DNA of 64,000 nucleotides from Bryobacteraceae bacterium (GCA_026002855.1 BPGD01000001.1:3914001-3978000); one strand, 5' to 3'. Positions 8,940 to 17,831 are shown, counted from the stretch's first letter. Program-made: numbers and translations. The notes: generated by a model from the letters alone, not told the origin.

Positions 8940-9092
8940 CCGTGCCGGACCTTTCCGGGCTGCGCGGATCAGAGAGCAACATCGGGGCCAAAACCCGGTC
9001 ATGGTTTTCTCCTCCGGCCCCAACCGGTTGGGATAGTGTCATTTTCGCAGCATGGAGGGCTGGTTGGCAACAGACTGCCGACGGCGGGGGGC

Positions 9093-9136
9093 GGGACAGT
9101 TTGTCCCCCGCGGGCGTGGCATGGGACAATTTGTCC
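9093..9136. promoter_or_regulatory. Paired operator-like palindromes, 30 bp apart
   Basis: GGGACAGTTTGTCCC (9093-9107) and GGGACAATTTGTCC (9123-9136) are near-identical dyads whose centres are 30 bp, about three helical turns, apart. They lie just upstream of the phosphatase gene in the divergent region. A dimeric repressor or activator binding both on one face of the helix is a natural reading. A related site occurs at 38028-38043. Confidence 0.6.
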
Positions 9137-9154
9137 TTGCAGGCAGGAGGGCCA

Positions 9155-9979
9155 TTGTCGCACCAGCCAGCCGAGGCAATGCCGGCGGGCTTTGTCGACA
9201 TCCATGCCCACGTGCTGCCGGGGGTCGATGACGGGCCGATGGATGAAGAGCAAAGTATTGCGATGCTCGAAATGGCCCGGCGTCATGGCACCTCGGTGCT
9301 GGTGGCCAGTCCCCACGCCAATCCTTTCTACACCTTTGATCCGGCCCGCGTGGAACATCTTATCGACCAGTTGCAGCGCCGCGCGCCATCGGGGCTTGCC
9401 CTGATCCGTGGGTGCGATTTTCACCTCACTTTCCATAACGTAGAAAATGCGCTGCGTTTTCCAGCCGATTTCGCCATCAACGGAAGATGCTATCTGCTGA
9501 TGGAGCTATCCGAGCTGACCGTCTTTGCCAACACGGACTCGCTCTGGGGCCGGCTGGAAGAGGCCGGGCTGCGGATCATCCTGACGCATCCGGAGCGGAA
9601 CGAGTTGTTGCGGCAGCGGATGGAAGTGATCGAGCGCTGGGTGGAGTCGGGCCGCTACATGCAGGTGACCGCCGGGAGTCTGCTGGGCCACTTTGGAGCG
9701 CAGGCCCAGCGGTTTTGCGAGCAGATGCTGGAGGCGGGGCTGGTGCATTTTGTGGCGAGCGACGCGCACGACCTGCGGCGGCGGCCGCCGCGCCTGGACG
9801 AGGCGCATGCGTGGCTGGCGCGGCGGTATTCGGAGGAGTTCGCCGCGCGGCTGACCATCGAGAATCCGCTGGCGGCGGTCGAGGGTCGGCCGCTGCCGGC
9901 GGGCCGGCTGGCGCCGCCGAAGCGGGCGACGCGGCCGCCGTGGTGGCGGCGGCTGGCGGGGCGGGGCGGCGAGGCGTGA
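9155..9979 (+). CDS. PHP-type protein-tyrosine phosphatase (CpsB/CapC/YwqE family)
   Basis: The protein has the metal-binding signatures of the PHP phosphatases that dephosphorylate bacterial tyrosine kinases controlling capsule or exopolysaccharide export: DIHAHVLPGVDDGP near the N terminus, ASPHANP, LTHPERN and SDAHD near residue 202. I place the start at TTG 9155 because AGGAGG lies 4 nt before it, giving 274 residues; the ATG at 9179 would give 266 and lacks a ribosome-binding site. The C terminus is Arg/Pro-rich. No tyrosine kinase or Wzx/Wzy gene is nearby, but two operator-like dyads precede it. Confidence 0.85.
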   Translation: MSHQPAEAMPAGFVDIHAHVLPGVDDGPMDEEQSIAMLEMARRHGTSVLVASPHANPFYTFDPARVEHLIDQLQRRAPSGLALIRGCDFHLTFHNVENALRFPADFAINGRCYLLMELSELTVFANTDSLWGRLEEAGLRIILTHPERNELLRQRMEVIERWVESGRYMQVTAGSLLGHFGAQAQRFCEQMLEAGLVHFVASDAHDLRRRPPRLDEAHAWLARRYSEEFAARLTIENPLAAVEGRPLPAGRLAPPKRATRPPWWRRLAGRGGEA

Positions 9980-10038
9980 TTTTTGGCGCGAGCCTGCATC
10001 TTTTTGCGGGGGCCGGGACTCCAAAGGAAGGAAGCGCC

Positions 10039-10047
10039 TGCTATACT
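10039..10047 (+). promoter_or_regulatory. Extended -10 promoter of the desaturase
   Basis: TGC-TATACT is an extended -10 element with no good -35 box upstream. It lies about 55 bp before the GTG start of the desaturase and implies transcription from about 10054. Confidence 0.45.
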
Positions 10048-10101
10048 GGCTGCTGACACCAAACGTCAGAGTCGGGCCTGAGCCTTCCTGAAGAGAGATT
10101 C

Positions 10102-10968
10102 GTGCAGAAACAGACAACTCCCCCCACCCCTTATCGCCTGGATAATGTCAACTGGGTGACCACCATTGCGCTGCTGCTGCTCCATATTGGAGCGGTCGCC
10201 TCGTTTTTTTATTTCGACTGGAAGTCGGTGATCGTGGCCGCCGTGCTGTATTGGACCTGCGTTGGCTGGGGCATCGGCATGGGCTACCATCGGCTGCTGA
10301 CGCACCGCGGATACAAGGTGCCGAAGCCGCTGGAGTATTTCTTTGCGATCTGCGGCACGCTGACGCTGGAGGGCGGGCCGATTTTCTGGGTGGCCACTCA
10401 CCGGCTTCATCACCAGCGCTCCGACCAGCCCGGCGATCCGCACAGTCCGAAAGACGGGCCGTGGTGGGCGCACATCGGATGGATCATTTTTGGCGAGACG
10501 AAGCACAATGCCACGGAGATGATGGCCAAGTACGCGCCGGATCTCGGCCGCGACCCCTTCTACCGCTGGCTGAACACGTACCACTACGTGCCGCTGATCG
10601 TGATGTCGGCGGTGCTGTACTGGGCGGGCGGGCTGCCGCTGTTTCTGTGGGGCGTGTGCACGCGGGTCGTGCTGGGGCTGCATGCGACGTGGCTGGTGAA
10701 TTCAGCCACGCACCTGTGGGGCAAGCGGCGATTCCAGACGCGCGACGACAGCCGCAACAACTGGTGGGTGGCGCTGCTGACGTTCGGCGAAGGCTGGCAC
10801 AACAACCACCACGCGCACCCGGTGTCAGCGCGGCACGGGCTCACCTGGAAAGAGCTGGACATTACGTGGCTGCAAATCCGGCTGCTTGAGCGGCTGGGCA
10901 TTGCGAAGAAGGTCCAGGTGGCGCGGCTCGACGAGCAACCGCCCGTCGAGGAAGAAGCGGCAGCCTGA
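10102..10968 (+). CDS. Membrane acyl-CoA (delta-9 type) fatty acid desaturase
   Basis: The 288-residue integral membrane protein contains the three histidine boxes of the stearoyl-CoA desaturase family: HRLLTH near residue 63, HRLHH near 100 and HNNHH near 233. These bind the di-iron centre that inserts a double bond into saturated acyl chains, using electrons from ferredoxin or cytochrome b5. Four hydrophobic helices are visible. The start is GTG, preceded by an AAGAGAG ribosome-binding site. The gene stands alone between an extended -10 promoter and a strong intrinsic terminator. It probably adjusts membrane fluidity. The length and boxes match bacterial DesC/DesA3-like enzymes. Confidence 0.9.
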   Translation: MQKQTTPPTPYRLDNVNWVTTIALLLLHIGAVASFFYFDWKSVIVAAVLYWTCVGWGIGMGYHRLLTHRGYKVPKPLEYFFAICGTLTLEGGPIFWVATHRLHHQRSDQPGDPHSPKDGPWWAHIGWIIFGETKHNATEMMAKYAPDLGRDPFYRWLNTYHYVPLIVMSAVLYWAGGLPLFLWGVCTRVVLGLHATWLVNSATHLWGKRRFQTRDDSRNNWWVALLTFGEGWHNNHHAHPVSARHGLTWKELDITWLQIRLLERLGIAKKVQVARLDEQPPVEEEAAA

Positions 10969-10992
10969 GCGGCTGACCAGTCGAGAACCGGA

Positions 10993-11030
10993 CCCCGGCG
11001 GCGCGCTGCGGCGCGCGGCCGGGGTTTTTT
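10993..11030 (+). terminator. Intrinsic terminator after the desaturase
   Basis: CCCCGGC and GCCGGGG arms enclose an inner GGCGCGC/GCGCGC hairpin (10993-11024), followed by six Ts (11025-11030). It lies 25 bp past the stop. On the minus strand the same stem has no T tract, so it serves only the plus-strand gene. Confidence 0.85.
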
Positions 11031-11033
11031 GTG

Positions 11034-11759
11034 TCAGATGCGCCCGAATTTTTCGACCGCCTGGCGGATGCTGCGGAATTTTTCGATGAAGGGATACATC
11101 CGGTGCTCGGTGTCATCGAGCTCCTGGGCGCGTTTGAGGACTTCGGCGGCCTTTTCCTTCGGGACGACGGCCACGCCGTCCTCATCCGCGGTGACGATGT
11201 CTCCGGGGCGGACGAGGACGCCGGCGCACATGACCGGCACGTTGGCGGCCCTGAAGCGGTAGTGGTTGATGGACGTGGACGGGACGACGCCGGTGCTGAA
11301 GACGGGGAACTGGATGCGGCGGATCTGGGGCACGTCGCGGACGCCGGCATCGATGACGGCGCCGGCGAGTCCGCGGTAGCGCATGGCCGTGGCCATAAGG
11401 CCGCCGATGCCGGCGATGTCGGCGCCGTCGGGCAGTACGAGCACGTAGACCGAGCCCGGGGCGGCGGCGTCAATGGCGTCGAGCATCCCCTGGGACGCCT
11501 TGCTGCCTTCGCGGTGTTCATCCTTCTCCATGAGCACTGTCACCGCCGGGCCGGCGAACTTGCATGGAAACAGCGGGCGCATGCGGTGCGACATGTAGGC
11601 GCGCTGTCCGTAGAGCTGCTCCATGGCATCGGCGACGCTGGCCACTTCGACGAGGCGGAAGCCTTCGATGAGCGGGTCCGCCGCCGGGGCCTGCCCCGAC
11701 AGGAAGGCGGCCGCCGCCACGAGCAGGGCGGCGAGAGAGACGACGATGATTCGGATCAT
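11034..11759 (-). CDS. Exported RraA-family protein (HMG aldolase / oxaloacetate decarboxylase-like)
   Basis: The 241-residue protein shows the RraA/HMG-aldolase fold signatures GGLMATAMRYRGLAGAVID with a following GVRD motif, and PGDIVTADEDGVAVVP near the C terminus. Family members cleave 4-hydroxy-4-methyl-2-oxoglutarate or decarboxylate oxaloacetate and need divalent metal; the E. coli namesake inhibits RNase E. Unusually, this one opens with a hydrophobic Sec signal (MIRIIVVSLAALLVAAAAF) and a likely APA cleavage site, so it should act in the periplasm. The start at 11759 has an AGGA site 9 nt upstream; an ATG three codons earlier is also possible. It follows the PEPCK candidate by 22 bp on the same strand, probably as one transcript. 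Confidence 0.75.
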   Translation of the reverse strand: MIRIIVVSLAALLVAAAAFLSGQAPAADPLIEGFRLVEVASVADAMEQLYGQRAYMSHRMRPLFPCKFAGPAVTVLMEKDEHREGSKASQGMLDAIDAAAPGSVYVLVLPDGADIAGIGGLMATAMRYRGLAGAVIDAGVRDVPQIRRIQFPVFSTGVVPSTSINHYRFRAANVPVMCAGVLVRPGDIVTADEDGVAVVPKEKAAEVLKRAQELDDTEHRMYPFIEKFRSIRQAVEKFGRI

Positions 11760-11781
11760 GCCGAACATCCTATCAGCGGCG

Positions 11782-14700
11782 TCAGCCGCAGGAGGCGAGG
11801 CAGGCCGGGTCGAGCCCGATGGTTCCGTTCAGGCTGTGGAGGAATTCGGGCGAGCGGATCCATTCGAGCCGGGAGCGGGCAGCGGCGATGCGGGACGGCA
11901 GATCCAGTCCGGCATAGAGGCCGCCGGGATCCGGCTGTGAGGCGGCCGCCTGGAGCGAGCGCAGGTGGCGCTCCCACAGCGACGCCTGGCTGGACTGGAA
12001 GGTCCGCAGCCGCTCCTGATACCAGCCGCTTTCGAGCAGCGCCTCGCGGGTGAACATGCTGCGGATGGCGGGGTCGTCCGCCGTGCGGCCCTCGTAATGG
12101 CCGAAGGCCATGATGTGAAGCAGCGCGCGCACCGGCGGGCAGGCCCATTCGACGCTGCCGTCCTCGAAGTAAAGCAGCGCGACGCGGCGCTGGCTTTCGA
12201 CGATGGCCTCGACGCCCTGGACGAACAGATCGAGGCCCTGGAGCTCCGGCCGGAGCCACTCGTCAGGGAATACGGCGTCGGGGTTTTCAAAAATGCGGCC
12301 AAGAAAATGCTCAGCGAATTGCCGGGTAATCCGGTATCCAAGGCGGCTGGCGAGGACTTTTCTTCCCTGAAATTCGAAGTCTTCCACCTTTTCGAGATAG
12401 CCGTTTTCGATGAGGAAGCGCGGGTCGCGTTCGACCACCTTGATGCGGCACCAGAGCTCGGGGACCAGCATGCTGAGGTCGTGATCCACGCGGTAGCGGG
12501 GCCCGACGTAACCGGCGACGGTCGTGAAGCCCTCGTAGCCGGCAAGGATGGCCGAGACGAGGGCGTTGTTGACGTCGATGACGGGGGGCAGCGCGTTGAA
12601 CGGGCCCTTGGTGAGCGCGCCTTCGCTGCCGAAGCCGGTGGTGGAGGGGGAACGGCCGGTGAGGCTGCTGATGAAATCCATGAAAAGTTCCGGCAATTCC
12701 TGATAATGAATGGGCCCGTAAACGGCCAGAGGCGGGAGGCCAATTTCCGGCTGCGGCGGATTGGCGCGGCGCCCTGGCAGGACGGAATTGACGGGGAAAT
12801 CAACGGGCGCACCGGCATCGAGGCCGCGGTCGAGGCGGGCGCAGACATCGGCCAGGTAAGTCTCGCGCGGGTTGGCCAGATCCGGCCTGGGCTGCTGGTA
12901 GCGGGGGTTTTTTGTCGGCCGGCCATCGACGATGCGCGGGTTGGCGGAGCAGACGGCGTAACGCGGGCGGGGTGAGCGGAGGAAGGCGAGCAGGCGCTGC
13001 TTCATCGGTTCGGTGAAGCGGTCGAAGTGGACGACGTGATCGACGATGGCCTCGACCTGCTGGCGGGTGAGGGGCTCGAAGTTGGAGAGGAAGACGCCGT
13101 TGGCGGCGATGTCGGCCTCGGCCTGGGGATCGGCGCCGGGCACGATGGCGTCGTCGGGGCGCTGGAAGAGCAGTTGTTCGCAGTTGTGGACGATCTTGAG
13201 CGACGGGTGGAGCTCGCGCGGGTCGAGGCCGCGGAAGGCCTGGCGCGGCAGGGTGAGGCTGGCGGTGATGTCGTCTTCGATCTGGATGCGGTCGGCGGGG
13301 TAGAAGTCCGGCCGGAGTTTGAAGATGCGCCAGGAGCCGTCGCGGTCATAGCCGACGCGGAGGTAGTTGGCGACCAGTTTCTGGTCGTCGAATTTCAGCT
13401 CGTGGCCGAGCTGGCCGTTGACCATGTCGACGGTGAAATGTTCGCGCCAGCGGTCGCCCCATTCGGGGCGGTAGTAGCGTTTGACGGTGAAGACGAGCTG
13501 GCGGACGGTCTGGGGCAGGGAGCGGAGCCAGGCGTTGTAGTCGTCGGTGTAGTCGGAGGAGGGGGTCAGCAGCTTGATGACGGAGCCGAGGCTGCGTTCG
13601 AGGCTGAGAATGGGGCGGCGGGCGCGGGCGGGAGGCTGCGGGGTGCGGTAAATGCCGGAGAAATCCATGGCGAGGATTTTTTCCACTTCGTCCATGTCGG
13701 TGTGATAATCGCGGACGAATACGGGCCCGCGGAGGAGCATTCCGCTGATGGATTTCGAGATTTCGCTTTTGCCGGCGCCGGAGACGGTGCAGGGCTTGTG
13801 GATGAGCGTGCCGTCGGCGCGTGTGCCGACCAGGCGCCACATGGAGCCGCTCAACTGCTTTTCGAGGCGGAGGCGGTAGCCGGAGGGAAGCACGTAGACG
13901 CAGCCGGCGCGGAGGCGGATTTTCTGCTCGGCGCCTTCATGGCGCCAGCGGATTTCTCCGGCACGGACGTCGAAAATGGAGTCCTCCGGAACGTAATAAA
14001 TGGACGGGTATTTCCGGTCTATGGCGTAGCGTTCGGGGCGGACGTCGACGCGCGGACCGAGCAGGCGCATGGCGTCCTCGAAGACGGCGCGTTTCAGCGG
14101 GACGGTGCGGTCGGCGATGAAGTTCTGGCCGAGGATGTAGGCGGGAAACAGCAGGGCGCCGCCGGCGTGCTCTTCCTCGGCCAGGCCGGTGAGGTTGGCC
14201 GAGAAGCTGATCTGGGTTTTGATTTCCTTTTTGCAGTAGCCGTAGTAGCTGTCGGCGATGATGGTGACCATGACGCCGCGGCGGTCGCGGCAGGCGAGCT
14301 TGAAGGCGCCGCCGTTGTTGTAGGGTTCGGCGGGGTCGCGCCAGCACATGCCGTCGCGGCGCTGGCGCTCGGTGGCCTGGTCGAAGTGGGGCAGACCGAG
14401 CTCCTTTTTGGGGATGCCGACCAGGTGCGGAGCGAGGATGATGCAGCCGGTGTGTCCGGTCCAGCGGAGCGGGTCAAGGGCGGCGTCGTTTTCCGGAAGG
14501 AAGGGATCGCCGGCGTTGCCGAAGATGCCTTCGACGAAGTCGAGGTTGCTGACGAGGCTGCCGGGGGCGAAGAAGCGGATCTCCATCGTCTGCTGCTCGA
14601 TGCCGGGGGCAGCGGGGATGACGACGGGACGCAACAGCAGGGACACCCAGAGGTGCGCTTCGCGCTTCTGGCCGGCGGTGAAGGGGAGGCGGAGCACGTC

Positions 14701-15240
14701 ACGGGGCGGGCGGAGGGCGCGCTCGAGCAGTGCGGCGGCGGCCTGTTTGGGGACGGCGATCTTGTCGGCGGGCACGGGCAGGCCGCCTTCGGCGATGTGG
14801 AAGATGCCGTGGGTGGTGCGGCGGTCGCTGCGCGGGTTGTGGAGCACGCCCTGGGCGACGCGGTAGGAGTCCAGATAGGGGGAAGAGAAGTGGTCGCTCG
14901 AGCGAGGCAGGCTCATGACGCGGGCCAGGCCGGGGCGGTCGAGCACGAAGGTGTGGGAAGGCAGGCGCGGGGCACCGTGGGGGCGGACGTCGGCCAGGTA
15001 CGAGTCGAGGAACTCGTGAATGCGCTGGTCGGCCGGGCAGTAGAGACCTTCGAGCATCCGGCCGCGGACGTGGTAGTTTTCCAGCAGCGGCCGGGCTAGC
15101 TCGACGAAGGGCTCGGGGAGGTCCTCATCGGCTGGAGGCTGGCCGAGGGCGATGAGCTTGAGGTTGATGTAGCGGACGAGGTCCCTTTCACGTTCGGGAT
15201 CGGCGGCCGCGTGAATCTGCACAGGACACACTGCTTCCAT
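11782..15240 (-). CDS. Probable PPi-dependent phosphoenolpyruvate carboxykinase (1152 aa)
   Basis: This very long protein has two segments resembling GTP-type PEP carboxykinases. SYYGYCKKEIKTQ and the following ANLTGLAEEEHAGGALLF (near residues 330-360) mirror the YGGN...KK...RLAKEEGW...HM region, and TVSGAGKSEISKS near 488 resembles the kinase-1 P-loop (PSACGKTN). Classical PEPCKs have about 600 residues, whereas the pyrophosphate-linked enzymes known from Propionibacterium and Entamoeba have about 1,150, matching this length. They interconvert PEP and oxaloacetate using phosphate/PPi instead of nucleotide. A GTG at 15252 would add four residues; neither start has a clear ribosome-binding site. 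The exported RraA-like gene follows directly. Confidence 0.7.
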   Translation of the reverse strand: MEAVCPVQIHAAADPERERDLVRYINLKLIALGQPPADEDLPEPFVELARPLLENYHVRGRMLEGLYCPADQRIHEFLDSYLADVRPHGAPRLPSHTFVLDRPGLARVMSLPRSSDHFSSPYLDSYRVAQGVLHNPRSDRRTTHGIFHIAEGGLPVPADKIAVPKQAAAALLERALRPPRDVLRLPFTAGQKREAHLWVSLLLRPVVIPAAPGIEQQTMEIRFFAPGSLVSNLDFVEGIFGNAGDPFLPENDAALDPLRWTGHTGCIILAPHLVGIPKKELGLPHFDQATERQRRDGMCWRDPAEPYNNGGAFKLACRDRRGVMVTIIADSYYGYCKKEIKTQISFSANLTGLAEEEHAGGALLFPAYILGQNFIADRTVPLKRAVFEDAMRLLGPRVDVRPERYAIDRKYPSIYYVPEDSIFDVRAGEIRWRHEGAEQKIRLRAGCVYVLPSGYRLRLEKQLSGSMWRLVGTRADGTLIHKPCTVSGAGKSEISKSISGMLLRGPVFVRDYHTDMDEVEKILAMDFSGIYRTPQPPARARRPILSLERSLGSVIKLLTPSSDYTDDYNAWLRSLPQTVRQLVFTVKRYYRPEWGDRWREHFTVDMVNGQLGHELKFDDQKLVANYLRVGYDRDGSWRIFKLRPDFYPADRIQIEDDITASLTLPRQAFRGLDPRELHPSLKIVHNCEQLLFQRPDDAIVPGADPQAEADIAANGVFLSNFEPLTRQQVEAIVDHVVHFDRFTEPMKQRLLAFLRSPRPRYAVCSANPRIVDGRPTKNPRYQQPRPDLANPRETYLADVCARLDRGLDAGAPVDFPVNSVLPGRRANPPQPEIGLPPLAVYGPIHYQELPELFMDFISSLTGRSPSTTGFGSEGALTKGPFNALPPVIDVNNALVSAILAGYEGFTTVAGYVGPRYRVDHDLSMLVPELWCRIKVVERDPRFLIENGYLEKVEDFEFQGRKVLASRLGYRITRQFAEHFLGRIFENPDAVFPDEWLRPELQGLDLFVQGVEAIVESQRRVALLYFEDGSVEWACPPVRALLHIMAFGHYEGRTADDPAIRSMFTREALLESGWYQERLRTFQSSQASLWERHLRSLQAAASQPDPGGLYAGLDLPSRIAAARSRLEWIRSPEFLHSLNGTIGLDPACLASCG

Positions 15241-15357
15241 GGCGTTTGACACCCGGGGATGATTCAGACTGGATGGGATCAGTCAACGGACGGAGTGCTT
15301 CCGCCCGTTTCCTCCCAGCGTAGCAGGCGAATGAGGCGGGCGTGCGGACGGGCCGCT

Positions 15358-16506
15358 TCAGGTGCCGAGGATCTGGCCGTAGGGCCGCAGCGAGGGGATG
15401 CTGTCGAAGGCGGCCTTGAGACCTGCGGTGATGGGAATGGCGAGGAACAGGCCGGCGGCGCCCCACAGCAGGTACCAGAACATCAGCGCGATGGTGACGA
15501 CCAGCGGATTGAGGTGGACGCGCGCGCCCACCAGTTTCGGGTACAGCAGATTGAGCGCGATGAGGTGGAAGACGGCAGTGGTGGCGCCGATGACCAGGTA
15601 GGCGGGGAGGGTGTTGTAGATGGGCAGGGCGGCGATGAGCGGAGGAATCAGCGCCAGCGGCAGGCCGAGGTAGGGGACCAGGCTGAGAAAACCGCTGAGC
15701 GGGCCGACCACCTGCCAGTAGGGGAGCTTCACGAACCAGAAGAAGCTGGCGCTGGCCACCGAGAGCAGCACGCCGAGAATGAAGTTGCCGACGAGGTAGG
15801 CGCGGGCCACGTGGGCGATGCCGTTCCAGGCCTGGAGCATGCTCTGGCGTTCGCGTTCGCCCGGCAGGGCGTTGAGCACGGCGCGGAGGATGTGGTCGCG
15901 CCAGCTCAGCATGAAGTAGACGAGGAACGGGACGAAGGACGCCATGAGCGCGGCGTCAGTGTAGGCGGCCAGCCGCTGGTAGATGGCGTTGACGAGCTGG
16001 CCCTCCTCCCGCTGGATGCGCACCTCCTGCACCTGGGGCGCGGGAGACGTGGCGGGCGGGGCGGACTTGCGGCGCGATTTGGGCTGCGAGGGAGGCTGCT
16101 GTGGCGGCGGCGGAGGTTCCCGGAGCCGCTTTGGGACGATGATTTCGCGCGCCGTCTTTTCGACTTCCTCGATCTGCTGGACGGCGGCGTCGACCAGTTC
16201 GGCGATGCGGCGGCTGTAATTGGGCAGGTCTTCCCACAGGCCCTGCACCTGAAGCCAGAGTCCGAGTCCGAGCAGGTAGACGACGGCGAGCATCAGCGCG
16301 CAGGCAAGGAAGCTGGCCAGGCCGCGGGGAGCGCGGAGCCGCATCAGACCGTTGACGACCGGCTCAAGAAGGAACGCGAGCAGAACGGCGATGACGAAGG
16401 TGATGAAGAAGACGCGGCCGAAGTAGAGAATCGCGGTGATCAACAACAGGGAAGCAAGCAGGCTGGCGGTGCGGGCGGGCCGGTCGGGGGCAGCGGTGCT
16501 CTCCAT
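15358..16506 (-). CDS. AI-2E/PerM-family transporter-like membrane protein
   Basis: The 382-residue protein has about eight transmembrane helices and the family's C-terminal signature region (PLSGFLSLVPYLGLPLALIP, LYPKLVGARVHLNPLVVTIA). The family includes AI-2 exporter TqsA and Na+/H+ antiporter-like members. A Pro-rich linker (PPPPPQQPPSQP, about residues 133-156) interrupts the usual soluble domain and is not typical. The start codon immediately follows the stop of the methyltransferase-like gene, so the two are translationally coupled. Substrate is unknown. Confidence 0.85.
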   Translation of the reverse strand: MESTAAPDRPARTASLLASLLLITAILYFGRVFFITFVIAVLLAFLLEPVVNGLMRLRAPRGLASFLACALMLAVVYLLGLGLWLQVQGLWEDLPNYSRRIAELVDAAVQQIEEVEKTAREIIVPKRLREPPPPPQQPPSQPKSRRKSAPPATSPAPQVQEVRIQREEGQLVNAIYQRLAAYTDAALMASFVPFLVYFMLSWRDHILRAVLNALPGERERQSMLQAWNGIAHVARAYLVGNFILGVLLSVASASFFWFVKLPYWQVVGPLSGFLSLVPYLGLPLALIPPLIAALPIYNTLPAYLVIGATTAVFHLIALNLLYPKLVGARVHLNPLVVTIALMFWYLLWGAAGLFLAIPITAGLKAAFDSIPSLRPYGQILGT

Positions 16507-17100
16507 CTATCGCCGGACGATGACTTCCTGCAGGTTTTCCCGGGTGAGGTAAAACCTGAGGGACTCGAACTTTTGGAAGAACCGCTCGATCATCCGCGTG
16601 CTGAAAGGGCGGAGGGGCCGGGGCGCGCCGCGGGCGGCGATGAGGAGGTGGCGAGGGTCGGCCACGCGGCAGGTCAGCGGCGCGGCGGAAGAGGCCTGCT
16701 CAGGGTGGAACAGGGCCAGCAGCAGGCCGGAAGGGGCCATGATGCGGTGGACGCGCTCGAGGAGGGCGAAGGAGAGGTCTTCGGGAAGGAACTGCAACCT
16801 GTCCCAGCACAGCATGACGTCGACGGAAGCGGGCGGGAAGTCGAGGCAGTCCTGGGGCAGCGCGGCGGCCTGGGGCAGCGAACCGAGCGAGCCGAGCACG
16901 TCTTCGGCGTAGAGGCGATGGCCGAGGCCGGTGACGTAGTCGATGGTGCTCTGGAAGGCGCCGCCCAGATCGACGACCTGACCGCCGGTGAAGCCGGACA
17001 GGAACTCGCTCACCTGCTCGAAGGCATACGAGCGCCTGCCCGGCGCGGGGCCGCCGCCCGCCGGGCCGGAGGCGGACCTGGGCAGCGGCTCGGTTTTCAT
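16507..17100 (-). CDS. Class I SAM methyltransferase-like protein
   Basis: The 197-residue protein fits a Rossmann methyltransferase. VVDLGG near residue 42 stands in for motif I (usually DxGxG), DVMLCWDRLQFL near 93 for motif II/III, and RIMAPSGLLLALFHPE near 118 for the conserved post-III strand. The glycine-rich loop is short (DLGGAFQS), so SAM binding is plausible but not certain. It overlaps the bactofilin gene by 4 bp (ATGA) and abuts the PerM-like gene, so its role is probably linked to the envelope functions of those neighbours. Confidence 0.6.
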   Translation of the reverse strand: MKTEPLPRSASGPAGGGPAPGRRSYAFEQVSEFLSGFTGGQVVDLGGAFQSTIDYVTGLGHRLYAEDVLGSLGSLPQAAALPQDCLDFPPASVDVMLCWDRLQFLPEDLSFALLERVHRIMAPSGLLLALFHPEQASSAAPLTCRVADPRHLLIAARGAPRPLRPFSTRMIERFFQKFESLRFYLTRENLQEVIVRR

Positions 17101-17693
17101 CCTTTGCGGTTCTCCTGGCGCGGCGCGGGGGCCTGCGGCGAGGAAGCGGATTGCGGGGAAGCGGGCGGGGCCGAGGATTGCGCCGCTGAAGCGGCCGCCG
17201 CAGCGGACTGTGCCGCCGGAGGTGGGGGCGCGGCCTTGGGCGCTTCGGCGCGCACGGTCTCGACGTTGCCCTTGAAGTAGGCCTCATCCTCGATGACGGG
17301 CCGCTGGGCCCTGAGGTCGCCGATCACTTTCGCGTTCTTTTTGATTTCGACCCGCTCGGCAGCGTCGAGGTTGCCCTGCACGGTGCCGTAGACGACAATT
17401 TCGCGGGCGCGGATCTTGCCGTGGAGCACGCCGGAGGGCCCGACGGTGAGGCGGTGATCGGGCAGATCGACGTTGCCTTCGAGTTTGCCGTCGATGACCA
17501 GGTCTTCGGCGCCGCGAATTTCGCCGGTGATTACCAGGCTCTTGCCGATGAGGGCGCCGGAGCGGACGGTGCCATATTCGGCGGTGCGGACGGGGTGCGT
17601 GGACATGGGGATGGCCTCTTTCTGTTCCGGTTGGGAAAGGGAGCCGGCGGTCTTGGCCGGCGGTTCTTCATCGCGTTTGCTTCGGTACCACAT
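17097..17693 (-). CDS. Bactofilin (polymer-forming cytoskeletal protein)
   Basis: Residues about 40-145 form the bactofilin beta-helix, with regular six-residue turns such as LVITGEIRGAEDLVIDGKLEG, GVLHGKIRAREIVVYGTVQGN and AKVIGDLRAQRPVIEDEAYFKGNVE. Bactofilins polymerise without nucleotide and organise cell shape, stalks or polysaccharide machinery at the membrane. The C-terminal 50 residues are Ala/Pro/Ser/Gln-rich and disordered. The 17693 start (MWYRSKRDEE) resembles many bactofilin N termini; a second Met 29 residues on is possible. It heads a compact bactofilin, methyltransferase and PerM-like operon. Confidence 0.85.
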   Translation of the reverse strand: MWYRSKRDEEPPAKTAGSLSQPEQKEAIPMSTHPVRTAEYGTVRSGALIGKSLVITGEIRGAEDLVIDGKLEGNVDLPDHRLTVGPSGVLHGKIRAREIVVYGTVQGNLDAAERVEIKKNAKVIGDLRAQRPVIEDEAYFKGNVETVRAEAPKAAPPPPAAQSAAAAASAAQSSAPPASPQSASSPQAPAPRQENRKG

Positions 17694-17831
17694 GATGGGT
17701 TGTGTCTCCTGTCCTCCGGATGCGGTCCTTGACCGCCCAGGGCGCAGCCGGTTTGCTCTTTATGGTAGTGGCCGGGGGCGCGCGAATGCAAACAAAGCGG
17801 GGCAGGAGGGCGGCAATGGGATAATGGCAGT

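Noticed and set aside
13027-15099. 690-codon open frame antisense to the PEPCK-like gene
   Set aside because: It is the mirror of a strongly biased coding frame. The product is a monotonous Gly/Val/Glu/Asp/Ala string with no domain, whereas the minus-strand frame has PEPCK motifs.
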